A stretch of DNA of 63,959 nucleotides, taken from NCBI GenBank assembly GCA_017443985.1, contig JAFSXR010000059.1, positions 1 through 63,959 of the forward strand. The letters are read 5' to 3'. Under the pieces are notes generated by a model. The model did not search any database and was not told where the DNA came from. It worked only from the letters and a program-made list of their open reading frames with translations. Below, in pieces: positions 14,366-23,394 of this stretch (position 1 is its first letter; each line of letters opens with the position of its first letter). Made by a program: the position numbers and the translations under genes. This DNA is from Synergistaceae bacterium (GTDB lineage Bacteria; Synergistota; Synergistia; Synergistales; Aminobacteriaceae).

Positions 14366-15439
14366 TTACCCCCTGTCTCTGAAACAAATTCCCACGAACG
14401 CGCAGAAGATTAAGCCGATTATAGTTACATGTATTCCCATAGGCCCAATGCCTGCTCCGCTCGAAGCCGCCGCAAAGTTATGAGCCACTGCCGCTCCGGC
14501 TAACATTCCGATTACAAAAATTCCTGCGTCGGAGTCTCCTTCGCCTGCCATTATTAATTGACGGCCAGGGCAGCCTCCTGCTAACGTGAAGGCTAAACCT
14601 GAAAGCACCATGCCCAAGAAGTTCCATAATTCATTCGTGTGAGCAACGGGCTGACCCTCAAAGCCCGGATTAAATTTTCCGAGCGCGTAATTTCCTGCGA
14701 AGGCCACGAGAGTGAACGCTATTATGCCTTTCAGTAAATGCCCGTCGCCCATCATCAAGAAATCTCTAATCGCTCCGACCGTGCAAAATCTTGAACGCTG
14801 TGCGAGCCAGCCGACGATCAATCCTGCCGCGAGTGCTATTAATATCGGCGCATGTTGTGAGCCGGGACCGCTCGTCGAGAAAAATATCGGGCCGTTCTCG
14901 CCGAACTTGGGAGCTAAGAATAAAAACGCAAGCAGTGCGATCGCTATCAAGGGCATAATTAATCCTGCGCCCTTAGGATTTTTTTCAGCAGCTCCGAGAC
15001 TAAAGCCGTTCCACAAAAATAAAATCCCAATGAAAACGCCGACGATCAATCCGCCGACACCGTACAGGGCATTCCAGTCGCCGCCGGCAACTCTCAGATA
15101 AGCCCTCCACGGACAACCGAGAAAGACTAACGCGCCGAGCATTGCGAACATTCCAAGCCCGAAACGTACAGCAGGCGAAGAACCTCCGCGCGGCGAATAC
15201 TCACGGAAAATTAATGACGATAGAAAAGAACCAAGAATGAATCCCGGAATTTCGGGACGTATGTACTGAACGACTCCGGCTCTGTGAAAACCTAAAGCTC
15301 CGGCGATGTCGCGAGTGAAGCAAGCCACGCAAAAACCCATGTTGCCGGGATTGCCTAAATTTGCAAGCGCGACAGCGATTAAACCGATGAAGCCTCCGGC
15401 GAGCCAAGGGCCATGTTTGGACGTTAAAATTTTGTCCAT
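14366..15439 (-). CDS. yedE: YedE-family sulfur/selenium membrane transporter
   Basis: This 357-residue polytopic protein of the YeeE/YedE family has about 9-10 predicted membrane helices. The conserved cysteines lie in CVACFTRD, LGCPWRAY, RSRFCTVG and GGCPGRQL, which line the transport route of this family. The N-terminal ANLGNPGNMGFCVACF stretch is typical of the selenium-associated YedE group. It is co-transcribed with the TusA-like carrier behind it. The substrate is thiosulfate or a reduced selenium or sulfur compound, and sequence alone does not decide which. A GGAGG site precedes the start at normal spacing. Confidence 0.88.
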   Translation of the reverse strand: MDKILTSKHGPWLAGGFIGLIAVALANLGNPGNMGFCVACFTRDIAGALGFHRAGVVQYIRPEIPGFILGSFLSSLIFREYSPRGGSSPAVRFGLGMFAMLGALVFLGCPWRAYLRVAGGDWNALYGVGGLIVGVFIGILFLWNGFSLGAAEKNPKGAGLIMPLIAIALLAFLFLAPKFGENGPIFFSTSGPGSQHAPILIALAAGLIVGWLAQRSRFCTVGAIRDFLMMGDGHLLKGIIAFTLVAFAGNYALGKFNPGFEGQPVAHTNELWNFLGMVLSGLAFTLAGGCPGRQLIMAGEGDSDAGIFVIGMLAGAAVAHNFAAASSGAGIGPMGIHVTIIGLIFCAFVGICFRDRG

Positions 15440-15657
15440 GAAAAATTAAACCTCCTAAAAAGATTATTTTATTTATCTATCACCCCCGCATAAAAACAGG
15501 AGTGCAACAACAAAAAGCAACGCTCTTTGAATGTTTCAGTTGTTCACATGAAAATTTTTTACTCCTTCTAAAATTTTTTATTTTTTATTTTACGTTAAAT
15601 TTTCGAAAATGAATAGAGCGTGCAAAATTTCACGGCTATTCTCCCAAATATAAAGCG

Positions 15658-15666
15658 TGCTATAAT
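15658..15666 (+). promoter_or_regulatory. Extended -10 promoter (TGCTATAAT) of the liv operon
   Basis: TGCTATAAT is a perfect extended -10. The same nine bases occur before the partial gene at the right end (63181) and on the minus strand near 33521. The livK start is about 40 bp downstream, after a GGAG site. No -35 is apparent, as is usual with extended -10 promoters. Confidence 0.6.
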
Positions 15667-15707
15667 TCAAGAACTTTTTTCATTTTTATATAAGGAGTTG
15701 TTTTTTT

Positions 15708-16838
15708 ATGCGGAAATTTTTAGCGGCGTTAATGCTCGTGTTAATGCTTTGTGCTGCCGCGTCCGCTGACGATGACACAATCAAAGTCGGCGTGTTCAAC
15801 TGCCTGACCGGCCAGAACGCTTTTGGAGGACAGCTTGAACTCGAAGGCACGCAGCTCGCTCACACCCTCAACCCCACAATACTTGGCAAGAAAGTCGAAT
15901 TAATTATCGTTGACAATAAGTCCGACAAAGTCGAAGCAGCCAATGCCGTTACACGTTTAATCGAGAACGACAAAGTAAACGCCATAATCGGCACTTACGG
16001 CTCATCGCTTGCTATGGCCGGCGGAGAAGTTGCAGAGAAGGCCGGAATACCCGTAATCGGAACTTCATGCACAAACCCGCTTGTAACTCTCGACAAGAAA
16101 TTTTATTTCCGTGCGTGCTTCATCGATCCTTTTCAGGGTGCAGGCGCGGCGACTTACGCTTTCAGAAATTTAGGCTTCAAACGTGCGGCGACTCTCGTTG
16201 ACATGTCGAACGACTACAGCGTAGGACTTGGAAAATTTTTCAGAGATTCTTTCAAGAAGATGGGCGGAGAGATCGTTGCGAGCCTCTTCTATCAGTCAGG
16301 CGACACTGACTTCACGGCACAGCTCACGGCGTTAATCGACGCGAAGCCCGACATCGTTTTCCTTCCGGCATATTTTGCTGAAGGCGCGATCGTTTTGAAG
16401 CAGGCCAAAGAACTCGGCGCGGCTTTCAAATTTATCGGAGCTGATGCAATGGATAACCCTGAGATCGTTACGCTCGGCGGCGACGCTGTAGAAGGTTTCA
16501 TGCACACGACGTTCGCTTATGATCCGTCAATGCCGGAGATGAACGCGACTGCAAAGGCTTTCACTGAAGAGTGGAATAAGATTCACCCTGACAAGGCTCC
16601 TAACGTAAACTGCGCACTCGGCTATGACTGCTACATCATGCTGAAGGACGCAATCGAGAGAGCCGGAAGCGCAGAGCCTGCGAAAATCCGCGATGCTCTT
16701 GAGACGATTAAAGACCTTCCGACCGTTACGGGCATGACGACAATCAACGCCACTCATGACGCAGAAAAGGACATGGGCATCGTCGAGATTAAGGGCGGCA
16801 AAAAAACATTTGTCGGCATCGTTGTCCCGGAAGTTTAA
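15708..16838 (+). CDS. livK: Branched-chain amino-acid ABC transporter substrate-binding protein
   Basis: This 376-residue periplasmic binding protein belongs to the Peripla_BP_6 (LivJ/LivK) family. A signal peptide covers about residues 1-20 (MLCAAASA). The mature protein starts with IKVGVFNCLTGQNAFGGQLELEG, then VELIIVDNKSDKVEAANAV and VNAIIGTYGSSLAMAGGEVAEKAGIPVIG, which lines the ligand pocket, and DIVFLPAYFAEGAIVLKQAKEL in the second lobe. It opens the liv cluster and is separated from livH by 84 bp. That gap contains a heptad array and a GC hairpin that could make this product more abundant than the membrane parts. Ligand is leucine, isoleucine or valine by family, though LivK-like proteins also bind other amino acids. 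Confidence 0.92.
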   Translation: MRKFLAALMLVLMLCAAASADDDTIKVGVFNCLTGQNAFGGQLELEGTQLAHTLNPTILGKKVELIIVDNKSDKVEAANAVTRLIENDKVNAIIGTYGSSLAMAGGEVAEKAGIPVIGTSCTNPLVTLDKKFYFRACFIDPFQGAGAATYAFRNLGFKRAATLVDMSNDYSVGLGKFFRDSFKKMGGEIVASLFYQSGDTDFTAQLTALIDAKPDIVFLPAYFAEGAIVLKQAKELGAAFKFIGADAMDNPEIVTLGGDAVEGFMHTTFAYDPSMPEMNATAKAFTEEWNKIHPDKAPNVNCALGYDCYIMLKDAIERAGSAEPAKIRDALETIKDLPTVTGMTTINATHDAEKDMGIVEIKGGKKTFVGIVVPEV

Positions 16839-16842
16839 TTCA

Positions 16843-16884
16843 GTTAGGAGTTAGGGATTAGGAATTAGCCTGCCCGACGCAGGC
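16843..16884 (+). repeat. TTAGGAG array with GC hairpin between livK and livH
   Basis: Three TTAGGA-type units (16843-16868) lead into GCCTGC-(5 nt)-GCAGGC (16868-16884), a perfect 6-bp stem without a T tract. It probably stabilises the livK 3' end or lowers read-through rather than stopping transcription. Confidence 0.65.
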
Positions 16885-16922
16885 GGGGAGTTAAAAAAAT
16901 TCCTGACCCCGAATTAAAATAA

Positions 16923-17819
16923 ATGGAATTAAATATTTTTGTCCAGCACTTTATAAACGCCCTGAGTTTAGGCTCGCTGTACGGACTTGTCGCGGTGGGC
17001 TACACGATGGTCTACGGAATATTGCGATTAATAAATTTTGCGCACGGAGATATTTTTATGCTCGGCGCGTATTTTGTGTATTTTGCTACGATCGTTTATA
17101 AATTAAATTGGGGCGTGGGTGTTGTAATCGCGATAATCTTAACGACAATCTGCGGACTTCTTGTTGACAGGATAGCGTATAAGCCTCTTCGTGAAGCTCC
17201 GAGAATTTCCGCGTTAATCAGCGCGATCGGCGTATCGTTCTTCATTGAAAATTTTGCTGTCGTAGTTTTCACGGGAATGCCGCGCCCTGTCGTCCAGCCT
17301 CCGATTTTAATGAAGCCTATAGAATTTTCAAACGGCGTTAGATTAATTCCGCTTGGAATTTTAGTTCCCGTCGTAGCGTTTTTATTAGTCGGTGCTTTGT
17401 TATGGCTTTTATACTGCACAAAACCGGGCTTGGCCATGCGTGCAATTTCTTTTGACATCGAGACAACAAGAATGATGGGTGTGTCAGTCAATAAAATAAT
17501 TGCTCTTGCTTTCGGACTTGGCTCGGCGTTAGCTGCGGTCGCCGGCATAATGTGGGCGTTGCGTTATCCAAGAGTTGAGCCCTTCATGGGAATGACACCG
17601 GGAATTAAGGCATTTATAGCGGCTGTTTTCGGCGGTATCGGCTCAGTACCGGGAGCAATGATCGGCGGATTAATTCTCGGCTTCGTTGAGATAATGTCAG
17701 TTGCATTTTTCCCGACGCTTTCAGGTTATAAAGATGCGTTTGCATTTTTGCTTTTGATTTTAATTTTACTGTTCAGGCCGACGGGCTTATTAGGCGAAAA
17801 ACTGGAGGATAAAATCTAA
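16923..17819 (+). CDS. livH: Branched-chain amino-acid ABC transporter permease LivH
   Basis: This 298-residue inner-membrane permease has about eight hydrophobic segments. The N-terminal FINALSLGSLYGLVAVGYTMVYGILRLINFAHGDIFMLGAY is the family hallmark. IEFSNGVRLIPLGILV and the EAA-like MRAISFDIETTRMMGVSVNKIIALAFGLGSALAAVAGI match LivH, and GGIGSVPGAMIGGLILGFVE is the late motif. It forms the channel with the LivM part of the next protein. No clear Shine-Dalgarno precedes the ATG. It overlaps the next gene by one base. Confidence 0.94.
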   Translation: MELNIFVQHFINALSLGSLYGLVAVGYTMVYGILRLINFAHGDIFMLGAYFVYFATIVYKLNWGVGVVIAIILTTICGLLVDRIAYKPLREAPRISALISAIGVSFFIENFAVVVFTGMPRPVVQPPILMKPIEFSNGVRLIPLGILVPVVAFLLVGALLWLLYCTKPGLAMRAISFDIETTRMMGVSVNKIIALAFGLGSALAAVAGIMWALRYPRVEPFMGMTPGIKAFIAAVFGGIGSVPGAMIGGLILGFVEIMSVAFFPTLSGYKDAFAFLLLILILLFRPTGLLGEKLEDKI

Positions 17820-19654
17820 TGAGAAACGTAAGAAATTTAATTCTCACGATAATAGCTGTAGTTTTATTCGCTTTCTTTCTCGATAAAGCACCCGAATTAT
17901 TAAACGGTTACTGGCAGCGAATATTAAACTTAATCGCAATCAATGCAATTTTAGCGTTAAGCCTCAATTTAATTTACGGAATTACGGGAATGTTCTCGCT
18001 TGGCCACGCAGGATTTATGGCTATAGGCGCGTATGTCTCGGCCTTGTTAGTCTTAAGCCCGGCGCAAAAAAATTCCATGTGGATTTTAGAGGACATTTAT
18101 CCGTGGCTTTTGAATGTCAATGCTCCTTTTATAGTCTCGTTAATAATAGCCGGACTTGTCGCGGCGTTCTTCGGGCTTTTAGTCGCGCTGCCTGTCTTGA
18201 GGCTCGGCGGGGATTATTTAGGGATTGCGACGCTCGGCTTTGCTGAAATAATCCGAATTTTAATCACGAATACCGCGAGACTTACAAACGGCTCGTTAGG
18301 CCTGAAAGGTATTCCGGCGTACACGACTTTATTTATGAGCTGGAGCTGTCTCGGAATAGTTCTGCTCTGCACGGTCTGCATGTTACGAAGCAATTTCGGC
18401 GGAGTTTTGCGCGCTGTCCGTGATGATGAAGTCGCCGCTAAGATGATGGGCATCAACACCTTCAAAATTAAAGTCATTGCGTTTACTCTCGGCTGTTTCG
18501 GCGGAGGTCTCGGCGGAGCGTTGATGGGTAACTTAATCACGACGATTGACCCGCGAATGTTCATGATAACGCAGACTTATAACGTGCTGATGATTATCGT
18601 TGTCGGCGGTCTCGGTTCCGTAACGGGCTCGTTAATAGGCTCGGTGCTCGTAACGACGATGTTAGAGTGGCTTCGCTTCGTTGAAAATCCGATAACAATC
18701 GGCGCAATAAATATTCCCGGCATACCCGGAATGAGAATGGTTATCTTCTCGCTTTTGTTAATCATGGTAATTATTTTCAGGCGTGAAGGCATTATGGGCA
18801 TGAGGGAATTTTCGTGGAATATCTTTTTCCCGAAGAAAAAAATTACGGACGTTGGCTCAAAAACTGAAACGGTGCTAGAGCTTGAGGACGTTAAATTAAA
18901 ATTCGGCGGCCTCTCTGCGATCGACAATCTAAGCATGAAAATTAAACACTGGGAGATAGTCGGCTTAATCGGTCCTAATGGCGCAGGGAAAACTTCAGCC
19001 TTTAACGTCATAAGCGGATTTTACAAACCGACTTCAGGCACGATTAAATTTTTAGGCAAATCGATCGGCGGTTTAAGTCCCGATGAAGTCTGCAAGGCCG
19101 GAATGAGCAGAACTTTCCAGAATATAAGATTGTTCGGAAATCAGACAGTTTTGCAGAACGTCATGATAGGCAGCCGTATCAGGCAAAAATATTCGTGGTG
19201 GATGACTCTGCTGCCGTTCATATTCACTGACGTTATAAAAGAGGACGCAGAAGCAAGGGCGCAGGCTATGAATTTGCTTGACCAGTTAGGGCTTGACGCA
19301 TTCGCTGACGAAAAAGCATCGTCATTGCCTTACGGAGCTCAGAGAAGACTCGAAATTGCAAGAGCGTTGGCGACACGGCCAAAATTTTTATTGCTTGACG
19401 AGCCTGCCGCAGGAATGAACCCTCAAGAAAGCGAAGAGCTTATGAAATTTATTCGCCGTCTTCGTGATGAATTTGACTTGACGATTTTATTAATCGAGCA
19501 TGACATGAAAGTAGTTATGAATGTTTGCGATTATATTCATGTTTTAGATCAGGGCGTTCACATTGCCGAAGGAACACCGGCGGAAATCAAAGCAAATCCG
19601 CGAGTTGTCGAGGCATATTTGGGCGCAGGAGCGGCGGAAGGAGGAGCGGCCTAA
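17819..19654 (+). CDS. livMG: Fused LivM permease and LivG ATPase
   Basis: This 611-residue protein joins two parts that are usually separate. Residues 1 to about 335 are the LivM permease (LSLNLIYGITGMFSLGHAGFMAIGAYVSALL, then LGIATLGFAEIIRI, MMGINTFKIKVIAFTLGCFGGGLGGALMG and GGLGSVTGSLIGS). From about 350 the LivG ATPase follows, with Walker A GPNGAGKT (near 384), Q-loop region SRTFQNIRLF, signature-like LPYGAQRRLEIARAL, Walker B FLLLDEPAAGMNP and H-loop LIEHDMK. There is no stop or internal gene boundary between the halves. The start overlaps livH by one base and livF begins directly after the stop. Confidence 0.94.
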   Translation: MRNVRNLILTIIAVVLFAFFLDKAPELLNGYWQRILNLIAINAILALSLNLIYGITGMFSLGHAGFMAIGAYVSALLVLSPAQKNSMWILEDIYPWLLNVNAPFIVSLIIAGLVAAFFGLLVALPVLRLGGDYLGIATLGFAEIIRILITNTARLTNGSLGLKGIPAYTTLFMSWSCLGIVLLCTVCMLRSNFGGVLRAVRDDEVAAKMMGINTFKIKVIAFTLGCFGGGLGGALMGNLITTIDPRMFMITQTYNVLMIIVVGGLGSVTGSLIGSVLVTTMLEWLRFVENPITIGAINIPGIPGMRMVIFSLLLIMVIIFRREGIMGMREFSWNIFFPKKKITDVGSKTETVLELEDVKLKFGGLSAIDNLSMKIKHWEIVGLIGPNGAGKTSAFNVISGFYKPTSGTIKFLGKSIGGLSPDEVCKAGMSRTFQNIRLFGNQTVLQNVMIGSRIRQKYSWWMTLLPFIFTDVIKEDAEARAQAMNLLDQLGLDAFADEKASSLPYGAQRRLEIARALATRPKFLLLDEPAAGMNPQESEELMKFIRRLRDEFDLTILLIEHDMKVVMNVCDYIHVLDQGVHIAEGTPAEIKANPRVVEAYLGAGAAEGGAA

Positions 19655-20392
19655 ATGGACGATAGAACCATGTTAAAAATTGAGAAGCTCAATGTAAGCT
19701 ACGGAGCTATTCAGGCGGTCCGGGACGTTTCAATTTCAATTAATCGCGGTGAAATAGTTACGTTAATCGGCGCGAACGGTGCAGGAAAGTCAAGCATAAT
19801 CCGCGCAATCATGGGCCTTGTTAAATCCCGTTCCGAAGAGATGACGTTCATATCGCCGCGAGATGGGAAGCCCGTATCGATACAGGGCAAACCTGCCGAA
19901 GCTCATGTTAAGTTAGGAATTTCGTTAAGCCCCGAAGGCCGTAGAATTTTGCCTCAATTAACGGTGGAAGAAAATTTGACGTTAGGCGCGTATATCCGCG
20001 ACGATGCTAAAGGAATTGCGGACGACATGGAATATGTTTACTCGCTCTTTCCGCGCTTGAAGGAACGCAGGAGGCAGAAAGGCAGCACGTTATCCGGCGG
20101 CGAGCAGCAGATGTTAGCGGTGGGGCGTGCGTTAATGAGCCGTCCTGATTTATTGATGCTTGACGAGCCGAGCTTGGGACTTGCGCCGATTTTAGTCGAT
20201 GAAGTTTTCGGGATAATCCGGGAAATAAACGCGCAGGGGCGAACGATTTTGCTTGTTGAGCAGAACGCCTTTGCGGCCTTGAAAGTTGCGCACAAAGCCT
20301 ATGTTCTTGAGGTTGGAGCTGTGGGACTTTCAGGGACGGGTGCGGAATTGTTAAACGATCCGAAAGTTAGAGCGGCGTACTTAGGCGGTTAA
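19655..20392 (+). CDS. livF: Branched-chain amino-acid ABC transporter ATPase LivF
   Basis: This 245-residue ATPase is the second nucleotide-binding subunit, pairing with the LivG half of the fused protein. Motifs are Walker A GANGAGKSS (about residue 40), Q-loop ISLSPEGRRILPQLTVEENL (LivF-type), signature LSGGEQQMLAVGRALM, Walker B LLMLDEPSLGLAP and H-loop LLVEQN. ATG follows the previous stop without a gap, so expression is coupled. It carries a slightly longer loop than usual after the Walker A helix (KSRSEEMTFISPRDGKPVS). End of the liv operon. Confidence 0.95.
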   Translation: MDDRTMLKIEKLNVSYGAIQAVRDVSISINRGEIVTLIGANGAGKSSIIRAIMGLVKSRSEEMTFISPRDGKPVSIQGKPAEAHVKLGISLSPEGRRILPQLTVEENLTLGAYIRDDAKGIADDMEYVYSLFPRLKERRRQKGSTLSGGEQQMLAVGRALMSRPDLLMLDEPSLGLAPILVDEVFGIIREINAQGRTILLVEQNAFAALKVAHKAYVLEVGAVGLSGTGAELLNDPKVRAAYLGG

Positions 20393-20458
20393 ATTCCGAA
20401 TAAAATACGCCGATTTTTTTCATAGAGAAAATTTTATTTTTTAAGGAGGAATTTTATT

Positions 20459-23287
20459 TTGAGCAAAAAAATTTTTGTGCTGTTGCTCTCTTTTTTTGTG
20501 ATGATGTTTGCGTGTTCAGTGGCAAGTGCAGAAGATTATTACGCGCTTGTTGATAGTGATGATAATGATATGCTTGAAAGCCATTTAGTGCCCGACTATA
20601 CATACATCGGTTATAATTATAAAGCTACTTATTCATTGCCGTCACTAATATTATATTACTACACAAACTCAGAGGATAAAGAATATGGAGAAAATGGAAC
20701 TAATTTGAATGGTACAGTAGAATATGACATCGTATGGACACTTTCACCCGATATACCAGATCTTAAGGTCTACGAGGGAACTGATGCCAGCGGTGATGCT
20801 ATCATTATCAGCGGCATCGTTCCAACTAAGAGTTACGATATTTCTGTAGTTGCTACAGTTACGAATATAACAGACAGCACGTACAGCGGTGCTGAAGGAG
20901 AAATTAAAGTTTACGAAGTTGAAACCATTGATGCAGAAAAAGAAAGTTACCATAACGGGACTGTTGTTACTCCTTCGTCAGATGATTTTACTTCATATGT
21001 TTCGCCTGCTAGCGGCGTTACTGTAACAGAGGTTAAATCAAATTATTCCGTAACAATAAAAGCAGAATATAACACTATTGCAAAAAAATATTTGTCTTAT
21101 ATTCAGTCGCAAGATGTAGACGGTCCGAACTATGTTATCGACATTCCGGAATGGCTGACTGTCAGTAATGTTACTTATGCCACAGCTGAAGAGCTTGACA
21201 AAAGCAACGAATTAACTTCAGGTGATTTTAGTAACACTTATCCATTAACCTCAGTAACCATATCCATCAATAAAGATGTGACAGTTGCTGACGGTACAAA
21301 AGGAACTGTGCATATCCCATTTTATGATGCCGATCAAGATAAAGACGGCATCGTCTTATACTGGCCCGTAACATATTCAGCTTCAAAGGAGGACTCTCGC
21401 CCTTTTGGCGTTTCTGGTGATAAGGAGGTGAGCTTCAACTTCCCGATAAACAGAACAACATCAAAAAGAACAAAAACTATTACATACAACGCAGGTCTGC
21501 TCGGCGAATCTATAGCAAGCTGCGATATTTCAGGAACAGGCGCGTCGCTTATCTCCGCCGACTGGACGGCAATTTCCGGCGATACTGGAACAATCACCAT
21601 TACAGTTACAATCCCGGAAGCAACTTCAAGCGTGAGCACGGCGGCGGTAACCTCAGCTACGTATGACGGCGATCTCGTGTTCTGGGGCAGTCAGGGAAGC
21701 TCATTCGATGTCAGCGTTACAATAACGGTCAACACCAATACCTTGTCAATTACTGCCGATACAACGAGTTTCTCGTTAGAGGCCGGAGCATCAAAGGATA
21801 TTACATTAAACGCGGACGCAACCGTCCTTTCTTGGGAAGTCGGCTCTACTTCGTCCGACATCACAGCAGAAATCACTGCCAGCGACGACACATCAGCCAC
21901 TGTCAGAGTAACCGCCGGAGAGAGCGCAACAGCAGGAACGAGAACAATCACAATCACCGCAACCGGCGAAAACAACATCAGCAGCAGCGTAACCTTAACC
22001 GTAACGCTAACTGAAAGCGTTTTTACAATTACGGCAGATACAACTGCGCTCGAATTAGAAGCCGGAGATTATGACACCGTAACAGTAACCGCAGAAAACG
22101 GAACTGTCGTTTCATGGGACGTTGAAGCTGATGACGGCATAACCTGCGAAATTACAGCAAGCGATGATGCCGCAGCGGATATTGAGATTACAGTTGACGA
22201 CGACACAGAAGACGGAGAATATATAGCGACCGTAACAGCAGAAGATGAGGACGGGAACACCGCCGAAGTCTCAATCACTGTAACCGTAACATCGGCTTCG
22301 GGTGACGCTACATATTCAGTAACCTTGACGGCCTCAAGCACCGCAGTAACATTGCCGACAGGAGGAAGCAGAGATATAACACTGACGGCAGGCGGAACAC
22401 ACAGCGGCGATCTTACATGGACACACAGCGCGGCTCCTACAGGGCTTGTTGTTAATGTCCTCAATACCAGCAACACTTCAGCTACAGCCCGAATCGGCGT
22501 ATACACAACGGCTACTGCCGGAACAAAATCGCCTATTACGGTTACAGCTACTGACAAGGCAGGCAATTCCGCTTCGGTTTCAATTACCGTAACGGTAACA
22601 AGCAACACATCAACCGACGTGCAGCAGGATTATATTAACAATCATTCAAGCGCAACGCCCGTTGCAGTATCTGAAAGCGTTTTCAATGCAATTTCCAACA
22701 CTGTATCAACTTTCTTCAGAAGTTTAGGAATCAATGTTAGTGTTGCGTCTCTTCCAATTTCGGCTTTCTCTTCAACTACAAAAACTGTCGCGGACTCTGC
22801 GATTGTTGCAGAATATGCCGGTACCGGCGAGACACCTATACTTGCATTCCCTGAAATTCTTGCGAGCGCGATAACTGAAAGCAAAGTGTACATGTTTGCA
22901 GTGGATTACGCACAGCTTAAGGCAGCTGTTGACGCAGGGCTTCTTAACTACAGCGATCCTATTTTCATTCACATGAGACCGCAGACAAGCAGCACCGGAA
23001 GTATCAACGCCTCCGCTACAGCAGACGCTGACAGCGCACTGTTTGATAACAACGGCAACGAAATAATAAAGATGCCGAACAGCGACAATGGCATTAATAT
23101 TGCGGCGTACCTCGAGGCAAATACGGCCTATTCACCGGTAATCACGGCAGCAACAGCCACAACATCAGGCGACAGCACACTTGGCCCTGCAAATGTAGGC
23201 TGTAACGGCGGCTTCGGCTCATTGTTCGGATTTTTAGGAATGGCGTTCACGGCAAGCGCGCTGTATCTTCGCAAAAGAAAAGATTAG
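20459..23287 (+). CDS. Large secreted repeat protein with Synerg-CTERM anchor
   Basis: This 942-residue exported protein is probably displayed on the cell surface. The start is TTG, chosen because AAGGAGGA stands before it and a signal peptide follows directly (MSKKIFVLLLSFFVMMFACSVASA). Residues about 430-720 hold three similar Ig-like or beta-sandwich repeats of 95 residues, each starting like (F)TITADTT..LEAG and ending (V)SITVTVT, rich in T, S, D and A. A mixed domain of about 200 residues follows. The end is GCNGGFGSLFGFLG, a hydrophobic helix and LRKRKD, the form of the Synerg-CTERM sorting signal. No enzymatic motif is seen. Adhesin, S-layer-associated or envelope roles are all possible. 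Confidence 0.85.
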   Translation: MSKKIFVLLLSFFVMMFACSVASAEDYYALVDSDDNDMLESHLVPDYTYIGYNYKATYSLPSLILYYYTNSEDKEYGENGTNLNGTVEYDIVWTLSPDIPDLKVYEGTDASGDAIIISGIVPTKSYDISVVATVTNITDSTYSGAEGEIKVYEVETIDAEKESYHNGTVVTPSSDDFTSYVSPASGVTVTEVKSNYSVTIKAEYNTIAKKYLSYIQSQDVDGPNYVIDIPEWLTVSNVTYATAEELDKSNELTSGDFSNTYPLTSVTISINKDVTVADGTKGTVHIPFYDADQDKDGIVLYWPVTYSASKEDSRPFGVSGDKEVSFNFPINRTTSKRTKTITYNAGLLGESIASCDISGTGASLISADWTAISGDTGTITITVTIPEATSSVSTAAVTSATYDGDLVFWGSQGSSFDVSVTITVNTNTLSITADTTSFSLEAGASKDITLNADATVLSWEVGSTSSDITAEITASDDTSATVRVTAGESATAGTRTITITATGENNISSSVTLTVTLTESVFTITADTTALELEAGDYDTVTVTAENGTVVSWDVEADDGITCEITASDDAAADIEITVDDDTEDGEYIATVTAEDEDGNTAEVSITVTVTSASGDATYSVTLTASSTAVTLPTGGSRDITLTAGGTHSGDLTWTHSAAPTGLVVNVLNTSNTSATARIGVYTTATAGTKSPITVTATDKAGNSASVSITVTVTSNTSTDVQQDYINNHSSATPVAVSESVFNAISNTVSTFFRSLGINVSVASLPISAFSSTTKTVADSAIVAEYAGTGETPILAFPEILASAITESKVYMFAVDYAQLKAAVDAGLLNYSDPIFIHMRPQTSSTGSINASATADADSALFDNNGNEIIKMPNSDNGINIAAYLEANTAYSPVITAATATTSGDSTLGPANVGCNGGFGSLFGFLGMAFTASALYLRKRKD

Positions 23288-23318
23288 CTGCTATAAATAA
23301 CTCCTTACTAATACACTT

Positions 23319-23357
23319 AATCCCGATAGACAATAAAAAGTCCGTCGGGATTTTTTA
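23319..23357 (+). terminator. Intrinsic terminator after the Synerg-CTERM gene
   Basis: A perfect 8-bp stem, AATCCCGA (23319-23326) with TCGGGATT (23345-23352), ends in a T tract. It separates the surface-protein gene from the DtxR regulator. Confidence 0.85.
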
Positions 23358-23394
23358 TTAACGGTATAATATTTTTAAGAGGTGAAAAAATTTT

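Noticed and set aside
21334-22893. Several long antisense frames under the Synerg-CTERM gene
   Set aside because: They mirror the Thr/Val/Ala-rich repeats of the sense protein; codon pattern on the opposite strand explains them.
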